Shown here: positions 45,237 to 52,558 of the stretch, piece by piece
Position numbering within the stretch: the first letter of the stretch is position 1
Layout of the letters: every line of letters starts with the position of its first letter
Assembly: GCA_965229335.1 (NCBI GenBank)
Contig: OZ245874.1
Coordinates: 3,286,001 to 3,350,000, forward strand
From: JAFKFH01 sp017307375
GTDB taxonomy: Bacteria; Pseudomonadota; Alphaproteobacteria; Ferrovibrionales; Ferrovibrionaceae
Direction: 5' to 3'
DNA: 64,000 nucleotides
Made by a program: the position numbers and the translations under genes
The notes under the pieces: generated by a model
The model's database searches: none
Told to the model about the DNA's origin: nothing
Seen by the model: only the letters and a program-made list of their open reading frames with translations

Positions 45237-45812
45237 GTGGCGCGGCTCGACCATCTCACCATCGTCGCGCCGACGCTGGCCGAGGGGGTCGCGCACGTGC
45301 GGGTCAGTCTTGGGGTCGAGGTGCCGTTCGGCACCCGCCATCCCTATATGGGCACCCACAATCACCGGCTGCAACTCGGCCCGGCCGTCTATCTCGAGAT
45401 CGTCGCACTGGATCCGGAAGCCCGGCCGCCCGGCCGGCCGCGCTGGTTCGGCCTCGACGATCAGGGCAAGGTCAGGGCCGACTGGGATGCCGGCCGCCGC
45501 CTGTGCGGCTGGGTGGCCAGCACCGAGGCAATCGATGCCGTGGACAAGCTGTCGCTGCCGGGATTCGAATTCGCCATGGCGGCTGACGAGGCGCTGCCCT
45601 CGCTGATCGACCGCCACGGTGCGCCGCCGCCGATGGCCGCGATTCCCGATCTCGGCGCACGGCTGCGGCTATTCACCCTCGAACATCCCGATCCCGCCGC
45701 CGTAGCGGCGCTCTACCAGTCGATTGCTGAGTCGCCCGAAGTCGTTTACGGCCCGACACTTAGCTACCGGGCGCTGATCGAAACATCGGCGGGGTTGAAA
45801 GAGTTGCGCTGA
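45237..45812 (+). CDS. VOC-superfamily (Glyoxalase_3-like) protein
   Basis: A 191-residue protein opening MARLDHLTIVAPTLAEGVAHVRVSLG and YMGTHNHRLQLGPAVYLEIVALDP, the glyoxalase-3-like pattern; the second half (LEHPDPAAVAALYQSI) looks like a degenerate second module. The GTG start is 3 bases after the speB stop, so it is in the same operon. The substrate is not known. Confidence 0.8.
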   Translation: MARLDHLTIVAPTLAEGVAHVRVSLGVEVPFGTRHPYMGTHNHRLQLGPAVYLEIVALDPEARPPGRPRWFGLDDQGKVRADWDAGRRLCGWVASTEAIDAVDKLSLPGFEFAMAADEALPSLIDRHGAPPPMAAIPDLGARLRLFTLEHPDPAAVAALYQSIAESPEVVYGPTLSYRALIETSAGLKELR

Positions 45813-45841
45813 TCGGCCGCAACAGCATAAAATGCTGCCTG

Positions 45842-45861
45842 GCCCCCTGCGGGCGATTTTT
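45842..45861 (+). terminator. weak candidate terminator after the VOC gene
   Basis: A 4-base-pair GCCC/GGGC stem with a 5-base loop is followed by GA and five T. A separate 6-base hairpin, CAGCAT-AAA-ATGCTG (45823-45837), precedes it. Both are short. Confidence 0.35.
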
Positions 45862-45892
45862 CTGCGGTATTTCGCTGTCGCAAAATTATCGC

Positions 45893-45920
45893 TTGCATCG
45901 CCGGGCGTTTGGCCTAAATA
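45893..45920 (+). promoter_or_regulatory. candidate promoter for the odc leader transcript
   Basis: TTGCAT (45893-45898), a 16-base spacer and TAAATA (45915-45920). If used, transcription would begin near 45927 and leave an untranslated leader of about 360 bases before odc. Confidence 0.45.
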
Positions 45921-45926
45921 CCGGGT

Positions 45927-46289
45927 CCAGACGCAATCGCACGTGCCCCCGGCCACTGGCGCTGCCACGATTTACGGCATGCAACCAGGTCAAGCAACGA
46001 CGTAACGCGTCCTGTTCGGTAGAACCGGTCAACCGTGGGCCGGGTCCCTTATGGGAGGTGGATATGATCGCGCCGGGACACAGTACAGGGTCTCCCTGAC
46101 AACTCGCGCGCCGCTGGCCTGAACGACCGAGCACCGCATCCGCGGTGGGAAGTCGTCTCCTCAGCCATCGGCACCCCCGACATCGTCGCCTGAAAGATCG
46201 CTTCGGCCTTCGTGCCTGAAGTGTCCGTGGGCATGGTTTCGCCGTCACCGGTCCGTGAGGCCGGTGCGCCAGTCGTTGGAGCTTGACCG
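45927..46289 (+). ncRNA. long 5' leader of odc; location of the alphaproteobacterial speF RNA motif
   Basis: This 360-base stretch holds no full-length gene. It contains a short leader ORF with a strong ribosome site (46064-46099), a hairpin CACCGC-ATCC-GCGGTG (46132-46147) and a hairpin CACCGG...CCGGTG (46246-46266) shortly before the odc ribosome site. A conserved structured RNA called the speF motif is known upstream of alphaproteobacterial ornithine decarboxylase genes of this type. I assign it by position and by the presence of structure, not by an alignment. Confidence 0.5.
46064..46099 (+). CDS. 11-codon leader peptide upstream of odc
   Basis: ATG 46064 is preceded by GGGAGG at 6-7 bases, a stronger ribosome site than that of most genes here. 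The frame encodes MIAPGHSTGSP and stops at TGA 46097-46099. It lies 190 bases upstream of ornithine decarboxylase. A polyamine- or ornithine-dependent stall, as in the E. coli speFL leader, is a reasonable model, though the sequence differs. Confidence 0.5.
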   Translation: MIAPGHSTGSP

Positions 46290-47522
46290 ATGGCCAGCCG
46301 TCGTTTCCGCCTCGCCGTTGCCCCCGTCCGCCGTCGCGTCGATGCGGCCCCGCAGCCGCGGATGACCGTCGATGTCGCCGTCGCGGCCGAGCGCCCGACC
46401 GATCCGATGCACTGCCTGCGCCCGGCGGTGATCGCCGAAGCCGCGGCGGCCTTCGTCGAGGCCTTTCCCGGCGATGTCCTCTACGCGGTGAAGTGCAACC
46501 CGGAGCCGCGCGTGCTGCGTGCCCTGTGGCAGGGCGGCGTGCGTCACTTCGACTGCGCCTCGCCGGCCGAGGTCGCGCTGGTCCGCAGCCTGTTTGCCGA
46601 TGCCGCGATCCACTACATGCACCCGGTCAAGGCCCGCCCGGCGATCCGCGAAGCCTATGCGACGCATGGCGTGCGCGACTTCTCGCTCGATTCGGCGGCG
46701 GAGCTGCAGAAGATCCTCGACGAGACCAATGGCTCGGGCGAGCTCGGCCTGTTCATCCGTCTGGCCCTGCCGAAGGGTGGGGCGGTCTATGACCTGTCGG
46801 GCAAGTTCGGAGCCGAGATGGCCGACGCCGTGGAACTGCTGCGCGCGGCGCGGGTGCATGCCCGCACGCTGGGTGTGTGCTTCCACGTCGGCTCGCAATG
46901 CCTCGATCCCGTCGCCTATGCCCGCGCCATCGCGCTGGCCGGCGAGGTGATCAAGGCCGCGGGCGTGGCGATCGACGTGATCGACGTGGGCGGCGGCTTC
47001 GCGGTCAGCTATCCCGGCGTCACCCCGCCGCCGCTCGGCGCCTACATGGCCGAGATCGAAGCGGCCGTCGAGCGTCTCGATCTGCCGGCCATGCCCCGCC
47101 TGTGGGCCGAGCCCGGCCGTGCGCTGGTTGCGGGCGGCACCTCGGTCGTCGTCCAGGTCCAGCATCGCCGCGGGGCCGAGCTGTTCATCAACGACGGCGT
47201 CTATGGCAGCCTGTCGGATGCGGGGATTCCGGCCTTCAAGTTCCCGGTGCGGCTTATCCGCGACGGGCGTGAAGTTCCGGTGGAAGAGGGCGCGATGCGT
47301 GATTTCGCCTTCTTCGGCCCGACCTGCGACAGCGTCGACCGGATGAACGGGCCGTTCCCGCTGCCCGACGATGTGCGCGAGGGCGACTGGATCGAGATCG
47401 GCCAGCTCGGCGCTTACGGCGCATCGCTGCGCACCGCGTTCAACGGTTTCGATCATGCAAACATGGTCGAGGTCGTCGACCGCCCAATGCTGGAGACGCC
47501 GGGCCTCGCCCTGGTCGCCTGA
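46290..47522 (+). CDS. odc: ornithine decarboxylase, fold type III (possibly also lysine-active)
   Basis: A 410-residue PLP enzyme of the alanine-racemase fold that makes putrescine. The cofactor lysine is Lys68 in YAVKCNPEPRVL; HVGSQC, DVGGGF and EPGRALVAGG bind PLP phosphate; the catalytic cysteine is Cys346 in GPTCDSVDRM. This aspartate-bearing form fits ornithine rather than diaminopimelate decarboxylase. GGAG lies 8 bases before the ATG. The long structured leader suggests control by polyamine or ornithine level. Homospermidine synthase follows in the same direction. Confidence 0.93.
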   Translation: MASRRFRLAVAPVRRRVDAAPQPRMTVDVAVAAERPTDPMHCLRPAVIAEAAAAFVEAFPGDVLYAVKCNPEPRVLRALWQGGVRHFDCASPAEVALVRSLFADAAIHYMHPVKARPAIREAYATHGVRDFSLDSAAELQKILDETNGSGELGLFIRLALPKGGAVYDLSGKFGAEMADAVELLRAARVHARTLGVCFHVGSQCLDPVAYARAIALAGEVIKAAGVAIDVIDVGGGFAVSYPGVTPPPLGAYMAEIEAAVERLDLPAMPRLWAEPGRALVAGGTSVVVQVQHRRGAELFINDGVYGSLSDAGIPAFKFPVRLIRDGREVPVEEGAMRDFAFFGPTCDSVDRMNGPFPLPDDVREGDWIEIGQLGAYGASLRTAFNGFDHANMVEVVDRPMLETPGLALVA

Positions 47523-47553
47523 CTGAAGTAATAGTACTGTCATCGCCGTGTCA

Positions 47554-47580
47554 CACCGCGCCCCCAAAAGGGGCGCGGTG
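47554..47580 (+). terminator. strong hairpin between odc and hss
   Basis: CACCGCGCCCC and GGGGCGCGGTG pair perfectly over 11 base pairs around the loop CAAAA. It lies 32 bases after the odc stop and 33 before the hss ATG. A T-run does not follow directly, so it may act as a partial terminator or an RNA-stabilising or processing structure rather than a full stop. Confidence 0.6.
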
Positions 47581-47612
47581 GGGCAGACTATTGTTCTTGA
47601 AGGAGAAGGAAG

Positions 47613-49019
47613 ATGAAGCATTGCGCGTTCGCCGGCCGTCTGGTGATGGTCGGGTTCGGCTCGATCGGTCAGGGCGTCCTGCCGCTGATCCTGCGGCATA
47701 TCGACATGCCGCGCGACCGGATCACCATCGTCACGGCGGAGGAACGCGGCCACGACGTCGCCAATGAATACGGCATCACGTTCGTCAAGCAGGCGCTGAC
47801 CCGCGAGAATTACAAGTCGGTGCTGGACCCGCTGCTCGGTGCCGGCGACTTCCTGTGCAACCTGTCGGTCGACGTCTCGTCGGTCGCGTTGATTCATTAC
47901 GCCCAGGACAAGGGCGCCTTCTACATCGATACCTGCATCGAGCCCTGGCTCGGCGGCTATACCGATCCGTCGCTCAGCCCGTCGCAGCGCTCGAACTACG
48001 CCTTGCGCGAATCCGCGCTGGCCCTGCGCGACCAGTACAAGGGCGGGCCGACCGCGGTGCTGACCCACGGCGCGAATCCCGGCATGGTCTCGCATTTCGT
48101 CAAGGAAGCGCTGCTCAACATCGCGCGCGACACCGGCCGTACCGCCGCAGCGCCGGCCGACCAGGCCGGCTGGGCCGCGCTGGCCCGCGACCTCGGCGTC
48201 AAGGTGATCCATGTCGCCGAGCGCGACACCCAGCTTGCCAGCGTGCCGAAGCAGCGCGACGAATTCGTCAACACCTGGTCGATCGACGGTTTCGTCGGCG
48301 AGGGGTGCCAGCCGGCCGAGCTCGGCTGGGGCAGCCACGAGAAGGCGCTGCCGCCGGATGGCCGTCGCCACGACTTCGGCTGCGATGCGGCGATCTACCT
48401 GATGCGTCCGGGCGCCTCGACCCGCGTGCGCACCTGGACGCCCGGCGAAGGGCCGTTCCACGGCTTTCTGATCACCCACAACGAGGCGATCTCGCTAGCC
48501 GACTACTATACCGTCCGCGAGGGCGACAAGGTCGTCTACCGTCCCACCGCGCATTACGCCTATCACCCCTCCGACGACGCCGTGCTGTCGGTGCACGAGA
48601 TCGCCGGCAAGAACTGGGAAATGCAGTCGCGCAAGCGCCTGATGATGGACGAGATCGTTTCCGGCGTGGACGAGCTCGGCGTCCTGCTGATGGGCCACGA
48701 GAAGGGCGCCTACTGGTATGGTTCGGTGCTGTCGATCGACGAGGCGCGCCAGCTGGTGCCGCACAATAACGCCACCAGCCTGCAGGTCACCGTCGCCGTG
48801 CTGTCCGGCATGATCTGGGCGATCGAGAATCCGCGCGCCGGGCTGGTCGAGGCCGATCACCTCGACCACGCCCGCATCATGGAAATCTCGCGTCCCTATC
48901 TCGGCAAGATGGTCGGCGCCTATACCGACTGGACCCCGCTGCAGGATCGCGGCAAGCTGTTCGCCGAGGACATCGACACCGACGACCCCTGGCAGTTCAA
49001 GAACTTCCGGGTCGTCTGA
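47613..49019 (+). CDS. hss: homospermidine synthase
   Basis: Makes homospermidine from two putrescines (or putrescine and spermidine) using NAD. The 468-residue protein opens with a Rossmann motif, RLVMVGFGSIGQGVLPLIL, and has the family segments IDTCIEPWLGGY, THGANPGMVSHFVKEAL, AERDTQLASVPK and NNATSLQVTVAVLSGM. Homospermidine is a typical alphaproteobacterial polyamine. AAGGAGAAGG precedes the ATG. Confidence 0.96.
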   Translation: MKHCAFAGRLVMVGFGSIGQGVLPLILRHIDMPRDRITIVTAEERGHDVANEYGITFVKQALTRENYKSVLDPLLGAGDFLCNLSVDVSSVALIHYAQDKGAFYIDTCIEPWLGGYTDPSLSPSQRSNYALRESALALRDQYKGGPTAVLTHGANPGMVSHFVKEALLNIARDTGRTAAAPADQAGWAALARDLGVKVIHVAERDTQLASVPKQRDEFVNTWSIDGFVGEGCQPAELGWGSHEKALPPDGRRHDFGCDAAIYLMRPGASTRVRTWTPGEGPFHGFLITHNEAISLADYYTVREGDKVVYRPTAHYAYHPSDDAVLSVHEIAGKNWEMQSRKRLMMDEIVSGVDELGVLLMGHEKGAYWYGSVLSIDEARQLVPHNNATSLQVTVAVLSGMIWAIENPRAGLVEADHLDHARIMEISRPYLGKMVGAYTDWTPLQDRGKLFAEDIDTDDPWQFKNFRVV

Positions 49020-49027
49020 CGGCTACG

Positions 49028-49055
49028 GGCCCGTCCCCTTCGCCGGGGGCGGGCC
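49028..49055 (+). terminator. GC-rich hairpin after hss
   Basis: GGCCCGTCCCC and GGGGGCGGGCC pair over 11 positions with one G-U wobble and a 6-base loop, 9 bases after the hss stop. The T-rich tail is weak. Confidence 0.55.
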
Positions 49056-49063
49056 TGGTTCGT

Positions 49064-49073
49064 GGGGGGGGGG
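49064..49073. repeat. G10 homopolymer tract in the ribosome-site position
   Basis: Ten consecutive G residues end 6 bases before ATG 49080. Tracts of this length are slippage-prone, and here a change in length would alter the spacing or strength of the ribosome-binding site of the hydrolase gene. Confidence 0.8.
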
Positions 49074-49079
49074 TAGTGA

Positions 49080-49955
49080 ATGTTTTCCCGATGCGCGCCC
49101 GGGCTTTTCCTGGCCATTGTCGTCGCTGTTCCGGCAGTGGCACAGCAGTCCGGACCGCAAGGCGAGCCTGAAGGAAAGCTGCGCCGGCAGATTCATCTGG
49201 TTCCGCTGGAGGGCGGCCAGCTGATGGAGATGACCGTGTTCCGGCCGCCGGGCGATGGCCCCTGGCCGCTCGTGGTTATCAATCACGGCTCGCCGGGCTC
49301 GCCGGCGGAACGCAAGACGATGCGGCCGGTCTACTCGCAGCCCTCGGAATGGTTCGTCGGCCAGGGGTATGCCGTCGCCTTGCCGGTTCGCCGTGGCTAT
49401 GGCGCGACGGGCGGCGATTGGGCCGAGACTTACGGCAAGTGCCGCACTGCCGATTTCTATTGGGCTGGGCTCGAGACAGCGCGCGACATCAACGCGGCAG
49501 TGACCTACATGCAGCGCCAGCCGTTCGTGCGTGGCGACAAAGTCGTGTTGGTCGGCCAGTCGGCAGGAGGTTGGGGCGTGATTGCTGCCTCGGCGGCGCC
49601 GGTCAAAGGGGTGGTCGGTGTGATCAATTTCGCCGGCGGCCGCGGCGGTCATCTCGGCGGCGACACGTCGATCAATGCCAATGAGAACTGTGCGCCGGAA
49701 CGCCTGATCGAAACGGCGGGGAAATATGGCGCAACCGCCAGTGTGCCCACCCTGTGGGTCTACACCGAGAACGATTCCTATTTCGATCCGAAGCTGTCGC
49801 GGTCGGTATTCGACGCCTATGTGAAGGCGGGTGGCAAGGGTGACTACAAGCTGATGCCTGCCTTCGCCAAGGACGGGCACAGCTTCTTCGGCGGCAAGGG
49901 CGGCGTCGAGATCTGGTCGGGCCCGGTCAAGGCCTTTCTCGCGCCTCTGCAATAG
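49080..49955 (+). CDS. exported alpha/beta hydrolase (dienelactone-hydrolase-like)
   Basis: A 291-residue hydrolase. A signal peptide covers about residues 1-21 (ending AVPAVA). The oxyanion region is PLVVINHGSPGSP and the nucleophile elbow is VGQSAGGW; an acid in YTENDSYFDP and a histidine in DGHSFF complete a likely triad. The substrate is not predictable. The ribosome site is formed by the poly-G tract. The 3' end overlaps the convergent iron-permease-like gene by 29 bases. Confidence 0.85.
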   Translation: MFSRCAPGLFLAIVVAVPAVAQQSGPQGEPEGKLRRQIHLVPLEGGQLMEMTVFRPPGDGPWPLVVINHGSPGSPAERKTMRPVYSQPSEWFVGQGYAVALPVRRGYGATGGDWAETYGKCRTADFYWAGLETARDINAAVTYMQRQPFVRGDKVVLVGQSAGGWGVIAASAAPVKGVVGVINFAGGRGGHLGGDTSINANENCAPERLIETAGKYGATASVPTLWVYTENDSYFDPKLSRSVFDAYVKAGGKGDYKLMPAFAKDGHSFFGGKGGVEIWSGPVKAFLAPLQ

Positions 49956-50361
49956 CCGTCAGCGCGCTGCAGTCGCGCCGCGCCGCATTTTCCTCCCGGC
50001 GAATCAGGTCGCGCGCCTCGCGCTCGCAGCGCGCGCGCAAGGCCTCGACTTCTTCATCCGTAAGATGCTCGATGCCGATGAAGCGGTTGCGCGCCTCGCT
50101 GACGCGGATCAGTTCGTCCAGCTTGGCCTGGATCGCCGCGCCATCCCGGTTCTGGGTGTTCTGAATCAGGAACACCATCAGGAAGGTGACGATGGTCGTG
50201 CCGGTGTTGATGACCAGTTGCCAGGTATCCGAGAAGCCGAACAGCGGCCCGCTTGCACCCCAGACGACGATGGCAAGGCAGCACAGGGCAAAGGCTGCAG
50301 GACGTCCCGCCGCGTGGGCAACCCCGTTGGCGAACTTGGTGAACCAGACCGAACCGCCCAT
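49927..50361 (-). CDS. low-affinity iron permease-family membrane protein
   Basis: A 144-residue protein with two membrane segments (residues about 20-40 and 50-68) and a charged C-terminal coiled region. FANGVAHAAGRPAAFALCCLAIVVWGASGP and INTGTTIVTFLMVFLIQNTQNRD are typical of the low-affinity iron permease family (PF04120). The transport role in bacteria is not well established. Its tail overlaps the hydrolase gene. Confidence 0.88.
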   Translation of the reverse strand: MGGSVWFTKFANGVAHAAGRPAAFALCCLAIVVWGASGPLFGFSDTWQLVINTGTTIVTFLMVFLIQNTQNRDGAAIQAKLDELIRVSEARNRFIGIEHLTDEEVEALRARCEREARDLIRREENAARRDCSALTAIAEARERP

Positions 50362-50436
50362 GGCGCGCTCCGCGATGACATCAATGTGATGTCGAAACGC
50401 GCCGAGATCGAATCCGGTTGCGGGACGGTGGCGGGA

Positions 50437-50613
50437 TCAGATCTTGGCGAAAGAAGCGACGACCATGACGACGCAGGCGATCAGGCCGGCATAGACCGAA
50501 TCGACGGCCACCGCGGTCCACGGCTGATGCTTGCGGCGCCGGAAGGCCACACTCGCCAGGACGGCCAACGCCAGGACCCCGAGCACGGCGTAATAGAGAT
50601 TGAGAGACATCAT
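50437..50613 (-). CDS. two-helix small membrane protein, 58 aa
   Basis: A 58-codon frame giving MMSLNLYYAVLGVLALAVLA, a basic loop FRRRKHQPW, and a second hydrophobic helix SVYAGLIACVVMVVASFAKI. GGAG lies 6 bases before the second ATG (50610), which is the better start. Helix-loop-helix topology with a positive loop and a good ribosome site argue that it is real. It lies between the iron-permease-like and bpt genes on the same strand. The function is unknown. Confidence 0.6.
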   Translation of the reverse strand: MMSLNLYYAVLGVLALAVLASVAFRRRKHQPWTAVAVDSVYAGLIACVVMVVASFAKI

Positions 50614-50666
50614 CCACTCCAGAAAGGCGCGGGATGATAGGTCGGCCGTCGTTTCAAGGCAATTCG

Positions 50667-51434
50667 TTAGTCGGCGGCCGCGGCGGCCGGGACCCCGATG
50701 GTCGTAGCCTCGGGCGGACCCAGCGGCTGCCAGCCATTGGCGGTCAGTGCCTCCAGCGGCTGATAGGTGCGCTTGTAGGCCATCTTGCGGCTCTCGCCGA
50801 TCCAGTAGCCGAGATAGACGTAGTCGAGCCCTTGGGTCTGCGCCGTGGCGATCGCCGCCAGCACCATGAAGCCGCCGGGGCTGCGCGCCTCGGCGGTCGG
50901 TTCGAAGAACGAGTAGACCAGCGACTGGCCGTCCGACATCCGGTCGGTCAGGCAGACCCCGAACAGCCGCCCCTCCGGCTCGCGGTACTCTGCCAGGTGG
51001 GTCGAGACCGGGCTATCCTCGATCATCGCGCGGTAGTCGGCGAAATCCATGTCGGCCATGCCGCCGCCGGCGTGGCGCGACAGCACATAGCGGCGAAACA
51101 GCGCGTAATGCTCGCGTGTCGCATAGGGCGGCACCAGCCGCATGGTCACGCCGGCGTTCTTCTTCCAGATGCGGCGCTGCGTGCGGTTCGGTACGAAGCC
51201 GCCGACCAGGACACGGACGGGCACGCAGGCATTGCAATCATCGCAAGCCGGACGGTAGGCCAGATCCTGGCTGCGCCGGAAGCCGGCGTGGCTCAACGCC
51301 TCGTGCAACCGGTCGGGGTCGTCGCCGGTCAGCAACGTGACGACCTTGCGTTCCATCCGGTCCGGCAGATAGGGGCACGGCGTCGGCGGCGTCGCAAAGA
51401 AGTGTCGCAGGGGTATCTGCACCCGATGTTTCAC
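50667..51434 (-). CDS. bpt: aspartate/glutamate leucyltransferase (Bpt)
   Basis: Transfers leucine from leucyl-tRNA to N-terminal Asp or Glu, marking proteins for ClpAP degradation in the bacterial N-end rule. The 255-residue protein has the N-terminal cysteines CxxCxxC in RPACDDCNACVPVRV, and the catalytic GNAT-like part LVYSFFEPTAEARSPGGFMVL and YVYLGYWIGESRKMAYKRTYQPLEAL. The start is GTG. The gene is typical of Alphaproteobacteria. Confidence 0.95.
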   Translation of the reverse strand: MKHRVQIPLRHFFATPPTPCPYLPDRMERKVVTLLTGDDPDRLHEALSHAGFRRSQDLAYRPACDDCNACVPVRVLVGGFVPNRTQRRIWKKNAGVTMRLVPPYATREHYALFRRYVLSRHAGGGMADMDFADYRAMIEDSPVSTHLAEYREPEGRLFGVCLTDRMSDGQSLVYSFFEPTAEARSPGGFMVLAAIATAQTQGLDYVYLGYWIGESRKMAYKRTYQPLEALTANGWQPLGPPEATTIGVPAAAAAD

Positions 51435-51636
51435 CCCGTCTGCCCTTTCCGGCCCGGCGGCCGTTCGTGAGAACCCAGCTTATCGCATCAGAGTTAAGGG
51501 ACAAGACCCCCGATCGGCCGCATGACCTGCCCGTGACAGCCGTTACTGAGGGTGGAACGACCCGGTGTTTAAAGCTGTGGTTGACCAGAGCAGCTTTCAA
51601 TGTTGGTTAACAGGTGAGGCCATAACGTGGTGCACC

Positions 51637-52428
51637 ATGAGCGGTGAAGCGGCAAGACGCGAGACGGCCGGCGGCAGCCACGGGGCAACCGCGGCGCTGC
51701 GCCGCCAGTTGGCGGCGACACTCGACATGGCCGCCCAGGTCATCGACGCCACGATCCGCGAGCGCGCGCTGCGCCCGGGCGACGGCAAGCGGCTGATCGA
51801 CGCGCTGAAGCAATCGCCCTGGTTCGATGGCCTCGCCAGCCGGGCGCTGATGGCGGTCGAGGCCGAACTGCCCCATGCCGAGCGGGACGGCCGCAAGGAC
51901 CTGTTCCAGCGCGTCATGGTCCATCCCCTCGAATCGCTGCTCGATTCCGGCGCCATCGACCGGCGCTATCTTTCGAATTATTTCGCCTTCTTCCGACATC
52001 TGCTGGGCGACGATCGCGACGAGTTGCAGATCGAATGCGAGGCGGTTGCCGACGAAATCTCGCCAACGGCCCCCGAGCCCGACTGGAAGACATTCTACCA
52101 ACACCCGCGAATCCAGGGCGTCTACTTCAAGGTGCTCGGCCGGATCGCCAGGTCGTTTGCGCGCTTCGACCTGCGGCGCCAGTGGTTCATCGACCTGATG
52201 AGCTACGACCCGGCGACGGAGGCGGTTTCGGCCCATGTCTATATCCCGTCGCGCGAGCATGAGCCGTTGCCGCCGTTCGACGGCCAGCACTTCCGCCTGC
52301 TGTTTCATGCACTGTTCGCCCCGGCCCGCAACCCGACGCCGGAGCAGCGTGCGATCATCGAGGAGCGGCTGGGCATGACGCCGGAGCAGGCGTTCGGCCG
52401 ATTCCTTGGGGCGCTCGACGACAACTGA
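51637..52428 (+). CDS. conserved hypothetical protein, 263 aa
   Basis: I do not recognise this protein. It is soluble, without signal peptide; the first 60 residues are helical and Arg/Ala-rich, followed by HPLESLLDSGAIDRRYLSNYFAFFRHLLGDDRDELQIECEAV and a C-terminal part with GQHFRLLFHALFAPARNP. ATG 51637 is preferred though its ribosome site is poor; in-frame alternatives exist up to 51565. A TTGACC-like element (51581-51586) lies upstream. Codon use is like the neighbours. Confidence 0.7.
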   Translation: MSGEAARRETAGGSHGATAALRRQLAATLDMAAQVIDATIRERALRPGDGKRLIDALKQSPWFDGLASRALMAVEAELPHAERDGRKDLFQRVMVHPLESLLDSGAIDRRYLSNYFAFFRHLLGDDRDELQIECEAVADEISPTAPEPDWKTFYQHPRIQGVYFKVLGRIARSFARFDLRRQWFIDLMSYDPATEAVSAHVYIPSREHEPLPPFDGQHFRLLFHALFAPARNPTPEQRAIIEERLGMTPEQAFGRFLGALDDN

Positions 52429-52558
52429 ACCCGCCCGCGCCCCGGCCAGGGCCGCCCGAACGCATGAGACCGTTGCATCCTTTGCACGCCTCATTGGCGC
52501 GGGGGCTGCCAATATGCGGCAACATCGCGGCTTCACAGGCTAAGTGACAGGGATCAGG

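Noticed and set aside
46290..47522. Diaminopimelate decarboxylase (LysA)
   Set aside because: The catalytic region GPTCDSVDRM, the homospermidine synthase neighbour and the leader all favour ornithine decarboxylase.
50381..50617. A 78-codon frame on the minus strand in another frame over the small membrane protein
   Set aside because: Its translation is Arg-rich and featureless; the overlapping 58-codon frame gives a clean two-helix membrane protein with a good ribosome site.
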